Below are positions 18,712 to 29,435 of a DNA stretch of 64,000 nucleotides, one piece after another. Made by a program: the position numbers and the translations under genes. Below the pieces are notes generated by a model. The model was given only the letters and a program-made list of their open reading frames with translations, searched no databases and was not told the origin of the DNA. Every line of letters begins with the position of its first letter. Position 1 is the stretch's first letter. The DNA comes from Methylobacterium sp. E-065 (GTDB taxonomy: Bacteria > Pseudomonadota > Alphaproteobacteria > Rhizobiales > Beijerinckiaceae): assembly GCF_022829605.1 (NCBI RefSeq), contig NZ_JAKSYD010000067.1, forward strand, positions 46,062 through 110,061. Direction: 5' to 3'.

Positions 18712-19779
18712 TCACGCCACGCTGCGCTCGATCTCCTCCTCGTCGCAGATCACGCCGGCATTGCCCTCGAATTCCGCGGCGAGGTCCACGGGCGCGTGGG
18801 TCGGGGCCGGGGAGACCCGGTCGCGCGCAAAGGTCGCCAGGAACAGGCGCATGACGTGGCGGACGCCCGCGTCGTTGATGGTGCGCTGGTCCTCGTTGTA
18901 GTAGCGCCCGGCATTCACGTTGCTGGTGACGATGTCGTAGGCCGGAAAATACACCGCCCGCGGATCGCCCCGGCCGACCACCTCGCCGGCCGCCACCCGC
19001 AGCACCGACTTGGAGTAGCTGTTCGACTCCATCACGTGCCGGTCCATGTAGGTGGCGATCATCGGCACCGGCGAGACCGTGAAGATCACCCGCGCCTTCG
19101 GGTTCACGCTCCAGAGCCGGTCGAGGAAGCCGTTGAGGTCGCCCAGCACCTCGCCCGCGCCCGCGTTGACGCACGCGTAGAGGTCCGGATCGAAGGTGCC
19201 GCCCGCGACGCCGGGGGCGAGCGGCAGCGCCGCGCCATCGGCCCGCCAGCGCCAGCCCTCCGTGAGGCCGAGCGTCAGCACGAACACGTCGAGCGTCTCG
19301 AACAGGCGGCGCACCTCGGCGAGATGCGCGTCGCGGGCCGCGATCACCTCGGCCTCGCTGGCGAAGCCCGCCGGCTCGACCGTGGGGCGGAACGGGTCGA
19401 CGTAGCGGCCGTCGTCGCGCAGCCACGCCTTCAGCTCCGGCTCGAATTGCCCGTAGGCCCGGTCGAACAGCTGCACGAATTGGCGCGTGTAGTAGAGGTT
19501 GCCGTAGCGCGCCGAGAACGTGCCGAACTGGCGGGCATTGGCCTCCTCGGCGCTCATGCCGGGAGTCGGCGGCTCGGTCAGATAGTAGTTGAACCCGGCG
19601 CCGCGCACCGCCTCGGCCACCCGCTGCGCGAAGCAGGAGCCGCCGGTGGCGACCTTGTCGGTCGGCGCGATCACGAACGTGTCCTTCGGGTGCGGATTGA
19701 CCGCGAAGGGCGGCACATTGGTCACGACCTTGCGCCAGAATCGCTCGGCCGGTAGACCCGTATACGGATTCAACGCCAT
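18712..19779 (-). CDS. GSCFA domain protein
   Basis: A 355-residue protein carrying the name motif in VATGGSCFAQRVAEAV (about residues 43-58). Further family blocks are FVLTLGLTEGW and VIFTVSPVPMIAT. GSCFA proteins are SGNH-hydrolase-like and are predicted to act on polysaccharides, perhaps as acyltransferases or esterases. ATG 19779 follows AGGAAGAGGG and is a clear start. It is divergent from a WcbI-like gene, another predicted polysaccharide acyl-modifying family, so a shared role in surface-glycan modification is plausible but unproven. Confidence 0.85.
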   Translation of the reverse strand: MALNPYTGLPAERFWRKVVTNVPPFAVNPHPKDTFVIAPTDKVATGGSCFAQRVAEAVRGAGFNYYLTEPPTPGMSAEEANARQFGTFSARYGNLYYTRQFVQLFDRAYGQFEPELKAWLRDDGRYVDPFRPTVEPAGFASEAEVIAARDAHLAEVRRLFETLDVFVLTLGLTEGWRWRADGAALPLAPGVAGGTFDPDLYACVNAGAGEVLGDLNGFLDRLWSVNPKARVIFTVSPVPMIATYMDRHVMESNSYSKSVLRVAAGEVVGRGDPRAVYFPAYDIVTSNVNAGRYYNEDQRTINDAGVRHVMRLFLATFARDRVSPAPTHAPVDLAAEFEGNAGVICDEEEIERSVA

Positions 19780-19852
19780 CTTCGAACCCTCTTCCTCACG
19801 ACGGCGACGGCCCTCGGGACCGCTGACCCGTCTGCTGACACCGGCACGCGAC

Positions 19853-20902
19853 GTGGCCCTGAACGACCTGCCCCGGCGCGCCCGCAGCGCGTTCACGTTT
19901 CCGACGTCCAGTTGGGCCCCCACCTGGGCGACACCATGGCGGAACCGCGCCCGCGCCGCCACCGGCCGGGACGGGCCGAGCATCGCGGTGCTGGGCAATT
20001 GCCAGGCCCGGGGCGTCGCCCAGGCGATGCGCCTGCTCGCGCCGAAGAGCCCGGTCCGCTACCTGCCCATGGGCTCGCTGAAGCGCGACCACGGCCATAT
20101 CGACACTCTGGTCCGAACCCTGCGGGCCCACGATCACGTCTTCTCGCAAACCTTCCCGGCCGGGCTGATCCCGGGGGGCGACGCCGCCACCCTGCGGGCC
20201 GCGGACCCGCGGCTCAAGCTGTTCCCGTCGATCGTGTTCTCGGCCTTCCACCCCGACATGGTCTATGCCGGCCAAGCCTCGGACCTCGCCGCGCTGAAGC
20301 TCGCGCCGTCTCCGATGGGGCAGTACCACTCGGCGATCGTGCTGACCGCTCATCGGCTCGGGCTCGCGCCTGAGCGCACCGCCGCTCTGTTCCGCGAGGA
20401 TGTCTTCCGGCGCCTCGGCTATCTCGACCATTGGGATCCGGCCGTGCGGGAACTCGTCGGCGCCGCCGAGGCCGTGGGTTTCGGCCTGGAGCGCGAGCTG
20501 ACACGCTGGGCGCGCCGGGGCGCCTTCATGCACCTGATGAACCACCCGAAGGCGCATGTCGTCGGCGACATCGCCCGGCGCCTGCTCGTGGAGAGCGGGA
20601 TCGCCCCGGAGCCCGTGGAGATCGAGGATTACCTCGGCGACGAGCTGACCCAGGACGTGATCTGGCCGATCTACCCGGCGGTCGCCGAGCAGTTCGGGCT
20701 GACCGGATCGTACCTGTTCAAGGCCAAGGCGGTGAGATCCAAGGTCGTGGGTGAGGCGTTTCCGGTGCTCTACGACCTGCCGGGCTTCATCGCGGCGAGC
20801 TTTTCGATCTACGATGCCCTGCCGGCCGGCGACCTCACCTGTCCGCGGGTGGAGGCCTGGCTCGCCGCGCCGGAGATCGTGGCGTTGTTCCGGGCGGGCT
20901 GA
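19853..20902 (+). CDS. WcbI-like polysaccharide biosynthesis putative acetyltransferase
   Basis: About 349 residues. The WcbI-type N-terminal motif is IAVLGNCQARGVAQAMRLLA. Conserved blocks follow: PSIVFSAFHPDMVY, PMGQYHSAIVLTAH and FMHLMNHPKAHVVGDIARR. WcbI proteins take part in capsule formation and are thought to transfer acyl groups. The start is uncertain: I use GTG 19853, which begins VALNDLPRRARS. The frame stays open further upstream but would overlap the divergent GSCFA gene. Only 73 nt separate the two start codons, so the promoters must be compact. Confidence 0.75.
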   Translation: MALNDLPRRARSAFTFPTSSWAPTWATPWRNRARAATGRDGPSIAVLGNCQARGVAQAMRLLAPKSPVRYLPMGSLKRDHGHIDTLVRTLRAHDHVFSQTFPAGLIPGGDAATLRAADPRLKLFPSIVFSAFHPDMVYAGQASDLAALKLAPSPMGQYHSAIVLTAHRLGLAPERTAALFREDVFRRLGYLDHWDPAVRELVGAAEAVGFGLERELTRWARRGAFMHLMNHPKAHVVGDIARRLLVESGIAPEPVEIEDYLGDELTQDVIWPIYPAVAEQFGLTGSYLFKAKAVRSKVVGEAFPVLYDLPGFIAASFSIYDALPAGDLTCPRVEAWLAAPEIVALFRAG

Positions 20903-20908
20903 ACCCGC

Positions 20909-21313
20909 TCAGCCGGTGGCGCAGAGCGGCGCGCCGCGATGCGCCTCACCAAGCCCCTCGACCATCGCGCGAACCAGCCGGTTGACCTCCTGCACCTGGA
21001 ACGGCTTGCGCAGGAAAAAGCTGCCCGGAACGCCGGTGCGGCCCATCGTGTCGGTCGAGGTGTAGACCACCGGCCGGTCCGGATGGATCGTCCGGAAGGC
21101 GTGCGCCACCGTCCAGCCGTCGATCAGGCCGGGTAGATGGATGTCGGTGAACAGCCAGTCGATGGCCGCGCCCTGCGCGCGCAGGAGTGTCAGCGCCGCC
21201 TCGCCGGTGGAGGCCTCGACCACCCGGATGCCGTGCGTCTCGCACAGGCTCGCGATGATCTCGAGGAGCAGGTAGCTGTCCTCGACGATGAGGACGCTCT
21301 GGACGGGGCGCAT
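20909..21313 (-). CDS. single-domain response regulator (CheY-like receiver)
   Basis: A 134-residue stand-alone receiver domain. The acidic pair is at Glu11-Asp12 (LIVEDSYLLLE), the likely phosphorylated Asp57 lies in LFTDIHLPG, and the conserved Lys103 is in FLRKPF. No output domain is present, so it must act by protein contact or as part of a phosphorelay. No histidine kinase is adjacent. It converges with the WcbI-like gene, with only 6 nt between stop codons. Confidence 0.88.
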   Translation of the reverse strand: MRPVQSVLIVEDSYLLLEIIASLCETHGIRVVEASTGEAALTLLRAQGAAIDWLFTDIHLPGLIDGWTVAHAFRTIHPDRPVVYTSTDTMGRTGVPGSFFLRKPFQVQEVNRLVRAMVEGLGEAHRGAPLCATG

Positions 21314-21673
21314 GGCGGGATGTCCGGTGTTCGGGCTGCCGATTAGGGGCGCGATAGGGTTGATGATGTCTTAATCGTCCCCGTCGGTCTGGTACCGGAC
21401 GCTGCCACACCGGAGCGATGCTGTTGCAGCGCCGCAACCGATCCGCGTGAAATCACCCGTTCGGTCGCGCCGCCCCGGCGCTGCCGCATTCCGGGCGCGT
21501 CCCGGGTGCGTCAGCGCACGGCGTCGAGCGGCGTGGATCGCCACCACGCGCCCGTGCCGCCCGGTGGAACCGTCGCTTAACCATCCGCGCCTACCAACGG
21601 CATCAGAACGACGCGGACCCGCCTCGAAGACCCGCAGCCGGCCTTCGGCACCGCTCGAGGAGTTTTGACGATC
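21314..21673 (+). other. upstream region of pal
   Basis: A 360-bp spacer between the divergent receiver gene and pal with no supported gene. It contains TTAACCAT at about 21578-21585, which matches one half of the CtrA recognition sequence, and an AGGAG ribosome site at 21658-21662. Confidence 0.35.
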
Positions 21674-22168
21674 ATGCCCCAGCGTTTCCGTGCCGCCGCC
21701 CTCGGCCTCGCCCTCGTCGCCGGTCTCGGCCTCGGCGCCTGCAGCAACGACAAGGACCTCGCCGACGCCTCCGCGTTCGGCGCCGGTGCCGCGACCCCGG
21801 GCAGCGCCCAGGACTTCGTCGTCAATATCGGCGACCGGGTCTTCTTCGAATCCGATTCCACCGACCTGACGCCCACCGCGACCGCGACGCTGGACAAGCA
21901 GGCCGCCTGGTTGCAGCGCTACCCGCGCTACACCTTCATCATCGAGGGCCATGCCGACGAGCGCGGTACCCGCGAGTACAACTTCTCCCTGGGCGCCCGC
22001 CGCGCCCAGTCGGTGAACGACTACCTCGCCACCCGCGGCATCACGGGCAACCGGATGCGCACCGTGTCGTACGGCAAGGAGCGGCCGGTGGCGGTGTGCA
22101 ACGACATCTCGTGCTGGTCGCAGAACCGCCGCGCGGTGATCGTGCTGGACCGCGGCGCCGGGGCGTAA
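21674..22168 (+). CDS. pal: peptidoglycan-associated lipoprotein Pal
   Basis: Outer-membrane lipoprotein of the Tol-Pal system, 164 residues. It has a short signal, a lipobox LGAC with Cys23, a flexible linker, and an OmpA-like peptidoglycan-binding domain with FFESDSTDLTPTA, IEGHADERGTREYNFSLGARRA and SYGKERPVA. ATG 21674 has AGGAG 11 nt upstream; a TTG at 21665 is too close to that site. tolQRAB is not upstream as in many relatives, where a receiver gene stands instead. cpoB follows after 104 nt. Confidence 0.95.
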   Translation: MPQRFRAAALGLALVAGLGLGACSNDKDLADASAFGAGAATPGSAQDFVVNIGDRVFFESDSTDLTPTATATLDKQAAWLQRYPRYTFIIEGHADERGTREYNFSLGARRAQSVNDYLATRGITGNRMRTVSYGKERPVAVCNDISCWSQNRRAVIVLDRGAGA

Positions 22169-22272
22169 CGCAAGGCAGGTTCGCTGGGGCGGAGATCGAT
22201 TTCCGCCCCAGTTTTGCCGCGGACCGGCGCATCTGTTACGGCCACGCGCCGCCATCGGACCGCAGCTGCCCC

Positions 22273-23370
22273 ATGCTCGCCCGCCTTCGCACCCGTCTCG
22301 CCCTCGCCACCGCCCTCGGCACCGCGCTCCTCGGCCAACCCGCCGCCGCGCAGGACGCCTCGGAACTGGTGGTGCGCCTCGGGCGCATCGAGAACCAGTC
22401 CCGCGTGATGGCGGGGCAGATCGAGACCCTCCAGTACGAGAACCGCCAGCTCAAGGAGCAGCTGCGCAAGTTCCAGGAGGATGTCGAATTCCGGCTGAAC
22501 GAGGGTAAGGGCAAAGCCGAGAGCAAGGGCGAGGGTAGAGGCGCCGGCAAGCCCGCGCCTGCGGCCGCGCCGGCCTCCGGACCGGCCGGCACCGTCAACG
22601 GCGTCAATCCGGGTTCCGGTCGGCCGGGCAAGCGCGGCGACGCCTTCGACCCGTCGCAAACGCCCGGGGCGCCGGGCGCGCCGATGCAGCTCGGCAGCAC
22701 CCAGCCCTCCGCGCCGCTGCCGCCGCGGGAGGCCATCGAGGCAACCCAAGAGACAACTCGAGAGACGACCCGAGAGACAACCCAAGCGGCCGAAGCCGCG
22801 CCGCGGCCGCAGCGTTTGCCCCAAGGGGCGATCGAAGGGGCCATGGAAGGGACCGTCGAGGGCGAGGACGACGCCGAGGCGGCAGCCCCCGGCTACGACC
22901 AGCCGGTCGACCTCCGCCCGCCGGCCCGCACGGGTGCGATCCCGGCCCGGCCCTCCGAGAGCGTCGCCGCCACGCGGACGAGCGATCCGACCACGGATTA
23001 CGAGGCTGCGGTGGAGCTGTACCGCGGCAAGCAGTACGAGCAGGCCGAGATGGGCCTGCGCCAGTTCATCCAGTCGCATCCCCGCGACAACCGCGTTGCC
23101 GGCGCCACCTACTGGCTCGGCGAGAGCTACCTCGCCCGCGGTCGCAACCGCGAGGCGGCCGAGCAGTTCCTGAAGGTCTCGACCGACTACGCCCGTTCCG
23201 CGCAGGCGCCCGATGCCATGCTGAAGCTCGGTGTCACGCTCGCCGCGCTCGGGGCCCGCGAGCAGGCTTGTGCGACGCTGGCCGAGCTCGACCGGAAGTT
23301 CCCGAACGCCGGATCGGGCGTCCGCCAGGGCGTCACGCGCGAGCAGAAGCGCGCCCGCTGCGGCGCTTGA
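22273..23370 (+). CDS. cpoB: Tol-Pal coordinator CpoB (YbgF)
   Basis: Periplasmic protein coupling Tol-Pal constriction to murein synthesis at division, 365 residues. It has a signal peptide to about residue 26 (LLGQPAAAQDA) and an N-terminal coiled coil for trimerisation (RIENQSRVMAGQIETLQYE). A long disordered linker is rich in Ala, Pro and Gly and includes a short tandem ETTRETTRETT. A C-terminal TPR domain (DYEAAVELYRGKQYEQAE, YWLGESYLARGRNREAAEQF) completes it. The linker is longer than in E. coli (whole protein about 263), as often in alphaproteobacteria. It follows pal and precedes tilS. Confidence 0.93.
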   Translation: MLARLRTRLALATALGTALLGQPAAAQDASELVVRLGRIENQSRVMAGQIETLQYENRQLKEQLRKFQEDVEFRLNEGKGKAESKGEGRGAGKPAPAAAPASGPAGTVNGVNPGSGRPGKRGDAFDPSQTPGAPGAPMQLGSTQPSAPLPPREAIEATQETTRETTRETTQAAEAAPRPQRLPQGAIEGAMEGTVEGEDDAEAAAPGYDQPVDLRPPARTGAIPARPSESVAATRTSDPTTDYEAAVELYRGKQYEQAEMGLRQFIQSHPRDNRVAGATYWLGESYLARGRNREAAEQFLKVSTDYARSAQAPDAMLKLGVTLAALGAREQACATLAELDRKFPNAGSGVRQGVTREQKRARCGA

Positions 23371-23385
23371 ATCGTATTCGGGATT

Positions 23386-23513
23386 CCAAGGGGCTCAGCC
23401 CTTTGGCGGGGTATCGGGACGGGGCCGTGAGATCGGTCGAAGACCGACAATCGGGCTTTGCCCGAGCCCAGCAGGGCTCTGCCCTGCACCCGCAAAAGGT
23501 CTCGGACCTTTTG
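23386..23513. repeat. hairpin-mosaic element, copy A2
   Basis: Five hairpins in series: CCAAGGGGCT/AGCCCTTTGG (23386-23406), TCGGTC/GACCGA (23433-23447), TCGGGC/GCCCGA (23451-23465), GCAGGGC/GCCCTGC (23471-23487), CAAAAGGT/ACCTTTTG (23493-23513). It starts 15 nt after the cpoB stop and ends 5 nt before the tilS start codon, so it forms most of the tilS leader. Confidence 0.8.
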
Positions 23514-23518
23514 GATCC

Positions 23519-24643
23519 ATGACGGGCTCTGCGGACGATTCTGTTCTTCAAGCCCTTGAACCCTGGCTCGGGGGCGGGGTGCTGCTTGCCGTCTCGGGCG
23601 GCCCCGATTCGAGCGCGCTGATGCACGCCGCCGCCGCTCTGGGCGCGACCGTGCAGGTCGCCACCGTCGATCACGGCCTGCGCCCGGATGCGCGCGCGGA
23701 GGCCGAAGGCGTCGCCGCCGCCGCCCGGGCGCTCGGCTTGCCGCACGCGATCCTCGCTTGGGCGGACGCGAAGCCCGGCACCGGCCTTCAGGCAGCGGCC
23801 CGGGCCGCCCGCTACCGGTTGCTCGCCGCCCATGCCGCCGCCATCGGCGCGGCCCGCGTCCTCACCGGCCATACCCTCGACGATCAGGCCGAGACCGTGC
23901 TGATGCGGCTCGCCGCCGGCAGCGGTCCCGCGGGGCTCGCCGGCATGCGCGTCGAGCGGGCGCTGGCACCCGGAATCTCCCTGGGCCGGCCCTTCCTCGC
24001 CCTGCCCAAGGCCGCGCTCGTCGCGTGGTGCGAGGCCCGCGGCATCCCCTACCTGCGCGATCCCAGCAACGCCGACCCGCGCTTCGCCCGGGGCCGCCTG
24101 CGCGCGGCCTGGCCGATCCTGGAGCGGGAGGGCCTGACCCCCGCGCGTCTCGCCCGCCTTGCCGAGCGCGCCGCCCGCGACGAGGCGGCGCTGTGCATCG
24201 CTGCCGACAAGGCCCTCGAAGCCGCCTGCCTGTCGGCGGATGGCCCGGCCCTGCGCCTCGACGGAACCGTACTGGCCGCCCTGCCGGACGCGATCGTCCT
24301 GCGCTGCCTCGACCGCGCCCTGACCCGGGCGGGGGCGGCGCCCCGCCGGCTCGAGCGGCTCGAAACCCTGGTCCTCGGATGGCTGCTGCCGGCCCTGCGG
24401 GGCCGGGTGGCGGTCCGGCGCAGCCTCGCGGGTTTCCTGATCGCAACGGAGCCCGCCGGTACGGTGAGCCTCGCCCCCGCGCCGCCACGCCGGCCGAGGG
24501 CGAAGAGTGCTGCCCTCGCCGCAGGGGCGTCGCGATTACTTGGCAAGGGAGGCCCCCCCGCTTACATTGGCGCTGTGTGCACGGATGGACCGGTCGCGCC
24601 GGACGACGCGTCCGTCCTGGGGGTCGCACACGCCAAGGATTGA
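23519..24643 (+). CDS. tilS: tRNA(Ile)-lysidine synthetase TilS
   Basis: Converts C34 of tRNA-Ile(CAU) to lysidine with ATP so that AUA is read as isoleucine; essential and cytoplasmic. It has 374 residues. The PP-loop SGGPDSSALMH is at residues 26-36, followed by VDHGLRPDA and LTGHTLDDQAETVLMRL, typical of TilS. The C-terminal substrate-binding part is divergent and Ala/Arg-rich. ATG 23519 is the only start giving the family N-terminus, yet no ribosome site is visible: the bases just upstream are the last stem of repeat A2. ftsH starts 3 nt after the stop. Confidence 0.92.
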   Translation: MTGSADDSVLQALEPWLGGGVLLAVSGGPDSSALMHAAAALGATVQVATVDHGLRPDARAEAEGVAAAARALGLPHAILAWADAKPGTGLQAAARAARYRLLAAHAAAIGAARVLTGHTLDDQAETVLMRLAAGSGPAGLAGMRVERALAPGISLGRPFLALPKAALVAWCEARGIPYLRDPSNADPRFARGRLRAAWPILEREGLTPARLARLAERAARDEAALCIAADKALEAACLSADGPALRLDGTVLAALPDAIVLRCLDRALTRAGAAPRRLERLETLVLGWLLPALRGRVAVRRSLAGFLIATEPAGTVSLAPAPPRRPRAKSAALAAGASRLLGKGGPPAYIGAVCTDGPVAPDDASVLGVAHAKD

Positions 24644-24646
24644 TCG

Positions 24647-26569
<1,923 letters not shown>

Positions 26570-26596
26570 AGCGCCGGACAAGACGACGATCGAGAG

Positions 26597-26619
26597 GGGC
26601 GCCGCGAGGCGCCCTTTTT
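26597..26619 (+). terminator. rho-independent terminator after ftsH
   Basis: Stem GGGCGCC / GGCGCCC with a GCGA loop followed by TTTTT, 28 nt downstream of the ftsH stop. This is a canonical intrinsic terminator for the pal-ftsH transcript. Confidence 0.88.
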
Positions 26620-26736
26620 CGTGCCTGACAAACCGGAGCCGCTGTCGGCAATTCGGCGCCGCCAGCTTGGCCGTAGACTCGGCCCATCCCATCGAATCGG
26701 AAACACAGGCCTCTCCACAAGGCGCTGCCAACCCTC

Positions 26737-27483
26737 ATGCCGGTCTCGACCTATCTCGTCGTCGCCCTCGGCGCCGTCGCCGCCGGCTTCGTGCAGGGGC
26801 TCTCGGGTTTCGGCTTCGGGCTCGTCTCCCTGTCGTTTTGGGCCTGGGTGCTGGATCCGAAGCTCGGCGCGTTCCTGGCGGTGTCCGGGGCCTTCACCGG
26901 ACAGGTCGTGGCCGCCATCTCGGTCCGGCGCGGCTTCGACCTTCGGCGCCTTGCGCCCTTCGTGCTCGGCGGTCTCGCCGGGATCCCCCTCGGCATCCTC
27001 CTGCTGCCGCGGCTCGACGCCGACTGGTTCAAGGCGATCCTGGGCCTGCTGCTGCTGGTCTGGTGCCCGGCCATGCTGTTCGCCCAGAACCTACCCCGCA
27101 TCACCGTCGGCGGCCGGTTCGCCGACGCGCTGGTCGGCCTCGGCGGCGGCATGATGGGCGCGCTCGGCGGGTTCACGGGGGTGCTGCCCACTCTCTGGTG
27201 CACCCTGCGGCGCTACGAGCGCGATGTGCAGCGCGCCGTGATCCAGAACTTCAACCTCGCCATGCTCAGCGTCACGATCGTCACCTACCTGGCCTCCGGC
27301 CTCGTCACCCGGGCCATGCTGCCGATGCTGGCCGTGGTGCTGCCGGCGATGCTGATCCCGACGCTGCTCGGCGCGCGGGTCTATCTCGGCATCAGCGAGG
27401 CGGCGTTCCGCACCCTCGTGCTGAGCCTCCTGACCCTCTCGGGCCTCGCCCTGGTCGGCGCGGCGCTCCCGCGGATCCTGTAG
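26737..27483 (+). CDS. sulfite exporter TauE/SafE family permease
   Basis: Polytopic inner-membrane protein of 248 residues with about eight hydrophobic segments. The family pattern of Gly-rich helices appears twice, as GAVAAGFVQGLSGFGFGLVSL near the N-terminus (read as two short blocks) and LVGLGGGMMGALGGFTGVL in the middle, consistent with the internal duplication of TauE/SafE proteins. They export sulfite, sulfoacetate or other small organic anions; the substrate is not readable here. It stands between ftsH and glmM, which are often neighbours in Hyphomicrobiales, behind the ftsH terminator. Confidence 0.88.
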   Translation: MPVSTYLVVALGAVAAGFVQGLSGFGFGLVSLSFWAWVLDPKLGAFLAVSGAFTGQVVAAISVRRGFDLRRLAPFVLGGLAGIPLGILLLPRLDADWFKAILGLLLLVWCPAMLFAQNLPRITVGGRFADALVGLGGGMMGALGGFTGVLPTLWCTLRRYERDVQRAVIQNFNLAMLSVTIVTYLASGLVTRAMLPMLAVVLPAMLIPTLLGARVYLGISEAAFRTLVLSLLTLSGLALVGAALPRIL

Positions 27484-27624
27484 CGACCGTCGGGCGCTCG
27501 GCCCCATTTCGACCGCCTTTGTCGGGAAGCACCGGATGGACCCGGCCGGCAGCGCTGCATCCGGCGTAAACGATTATCTGCTAGCTTTGTCCGGCCGGTG
27601 AGACCGCGCCTCGGAGACGACTTC

Positions 27625-28965
27625 GTGCGAAAGTATTTCGGAACCGACGGTATCCGCGGTCGCGCCAACGGGGTGATCACCCCCGAACTCGCCCTCAAGG
27701 TGGGGCAGGCGGCGGGCCTCGTGTTCCAGCGCGGCGACCACCGCCACCGGGTGGTGATCGGCAAGGACACGCGCCTGTCGGGCTACATGATCGAGACCGC
27801 GCTGGTCGCGGGCTTCACCTCGGTCGGCATGGACGTGCTGCTGCTCGGCCCCGTGCCGACGCCGGCCGTCGCCATGCTGACCCGCTCCATGCGGGCCGAT
27901 CTCGGCGTGATGATCTCGGCCTCGCACAACCCGTTCGAGGATAACGGCATCAAGCTGTTCGGGCCCGACGGCTTCAAGCTCAACGACGCGATCGAGCACG
28001 AGATCGAGGGCCTGATCGACGCCGACATGCACAAGCGCCTGTCCGGCTCGAACGATCTCGGCCGGGCCAAGCGGATCGAGAGCGTGCATGCCCGCTACAT
28101 CGAGTTCGCCAAGCGCACCCTGCCGCGGCAGGTGACGCTGGAGGGCCTGCGCGTCGTGGTCGACTGCGCCAACGGCGCCGCCTACCGGGTCGCCCCCGAG
28201 ACCCTGTGGGAACTCGGCGCCGACGTGATCGCCATCGGCACCGAGCCGGACGGCTTCAACATCAACCGCGACGTCGGCTCCACCGCGCCGGCGGCTTTGG
28301 TCGCCAAGGTGCGCGAGCGCCGGGCCGATATCGGCATCGCGCTGGACGGCGACGCCGACCGGGTGCTGATCGTCGACGAGAAGGGGCAGGTGGTCGACGG
28401 CGACCAGCTCATGGCGGTGATCGCCCGCTCCTGGAAGGAGGACGAGCGCCTGACCCAGCCGGGGGTGGTGGCCACGATCATGTCGAATCTCGGCCTGGAG
28501 CGCTATCTCGGCGACCTCGGGCTGACGCTCGCCCGCACCGCGGTGGGCGACCGCTACGTCCTCGAGCATATGCGCGAGCACGGCTACAACCTCGGCGGCG
28601 AGCAATCCGGCCACATCATCATGTCGGACTACACCACCACGGGCGACGGACTCGTGGCGGCGCTCCAGCTGCTCAGCGTGGTGCAGCGTCAGAACCGGCC
28701 GGTGAGCGAGGTCTGCCACTGCTTCGAGCCGCTGCCGCAGATCCTCAAGAACGTGCGCTACAAGGCCGGGGAGCCGCTCCGCCAGGACAGCGTGGTGAGC
28801 GCCATCGAGCATGCCCGCGAGCGCCTCGGCAATGGCGGCCGCCTCGTGATCCGCCCCTCCGGCACCGAGCCGGTGATCCGCGTGATGGCCGAGGGCGACG
28901 ACCGCGGCCTCGTCAACGATGTGGTCGACGAGGTGGTCGACGCCGTCACCAAGGCCGCGGCCTGA
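27625..28965 (+). CDS. glmM: phosphoglucosamine mutase GlmM
   Basis: Converts glucosamine-6-phosphate to glucosamine-1-phosphate for UDP-GlcNAc, hence murein and lipid A. It has 446 residues. The active-site phosphoserine is Ser100 in [15 protein letters not shown], the metal-binding loop is [11 protein letters not shown], and the substrate loop is [12 protein letters not shown]. The phosphate-binding end is [13 protein letters not shown] chose GTG 27625, giving [13 protein letters not shown], the standard GlmM start, with GGAG about 10 nt upstream. Confidence 0.97.
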   Translation: MRKYFGTDGIRGRANGVITPELALKVGQAAGLVFQRGDHRHRVVIGKDTRLSGYMIETALVAGFTSVGMDVLLLGPVPTPAVAMLTRSMRADLGVMISASHNPFEDNGIKLFGPDGFKLNDAIEHEIEGLIDADMHKRLSGSNDLGRAKRIESVHARYIEFAKRTLPRQVTLEGLRVVVDCANGAAYRVAPETLWELGADVIAIGTEPDGFNINRDVGSTAPAALVAKVRERRADIGIALDGDADRVLIVDEKGQVVDGDQLMAVIARSWKEDERLTQPGVVATIMSNLGLERYLGDLGLTLARTAVGDRYVLEHMREHGYNLGGEQSGHIIMSDYTTTGDGLVAALQLLSVVQRQNRPVSEVCHCFEPLPQILKNVRYKAGEPLRQDSVVSAIEHARERLGNGGRLVIRPSGTEPVIRVMAEGDDRGLVNDVVDEVVDAVTKAAA

Positions 28966-28976
28966 GTCCGGGGTTT

Positions 28977-29084
28977 CCAAAGGGCAAGCCCTTTGGCGGG
29001 GTTCGGGGGCGGAGCCCCTGAGGTTCGGGCAAGGCCCGATACCAGGGCTCCGCCCTGGACCCGCAAAAGGTCGGAGACCTTTTG
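28977..29084. repeat. hairpin-mosaic element, copy A3 (five stems)
   Basis: Five perfect stems in series: CCAAAGGGC/GCCCTTTGG (28977-28996), GGGGC/GCCCC (29006-29018), TCGGGC/GCCCGA (29025-29039), CCAGGGC/GCCCTGG (29042-29058), CAAAAGGTC/GACCTTTTG (29064-29084). It fills nearly all the space between the convergent glmM and yjbR genes. Confidence 0.82.
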
Positions 29085-29102
29085 AAACCAGGACTTTGAG
29101 GA

Positions 29103-29435
29103 TCAATCGTAGGCGGCGCTCAGGTCCGGCGGCGCCGTCATGCGCCAGGCCGCCAGGAGGGCGGTGCGGAGCGTCTCCTCCTCGCACAGGTCGAGATCGA
29201 GGTTGGTCCAGCCCCGGCGACCCCAGGCCCCGTCGAGGGGCGTGAACAGGTCCGGCTCGGCCTCGCACAGAGCGGCCTGATCGTCGGGCGCGAGCCGCAG
29301 CACCACCCGCGCCTCCTCGACCCACAGGGTCGCGAACACACGGCCGCCGACGCGGAAATCCGGATTGCCGCTATGGGCGCCCGCCACCGCCTCGGGCAGC
29401 ATCAGCGCTAGGATGCGCACGTCCTCGGGGAGCAT
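29103..29435 (-). CDS. MmcQ/YjbR family protein
   Basis: A 110-residue protein of the MmcQ/YjbR family, which has a CyaY-like fold and is annotated as DNA-binding in some members without firm function. Recognisable blocks are HSGNPDFRVGGRVFATLW, VVLRLAPDDQAAL and GWTNLDLDLCEEETLRTALLAAW. Length is normal for the family. It converges with glmM across repeat A3. It is transcribed away from the porin gene, and the 312-bp upstream region is shared. Confidence 0.87.
   Translation of the reverse strand: MLPEDVRILALMLPEAVAGAHSGNPDFRVGGRVFATLWVEEARVVLRLAPDDQAALCEAEPDLFTPLDGAWGRRGWTNLDLDLCEEETLRTALLAAWRMTAPPDLSAAYD

Noticed and set aside
20342..20372. tRNA-like fragments suspected at several TTCGAATCC-type strings (for example in pal and the DMT transporter)
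   Set aside because: All lie in conserved coding frames, and no matching acceptor or anticodon stems could be built. I found no tRNA in the window.
28977..29084. Reading the stacked hairpins as a CRISPR array
   Set aside because: Stems differ from each other, there are no equal-length spacers, and no cas genes are nearby.
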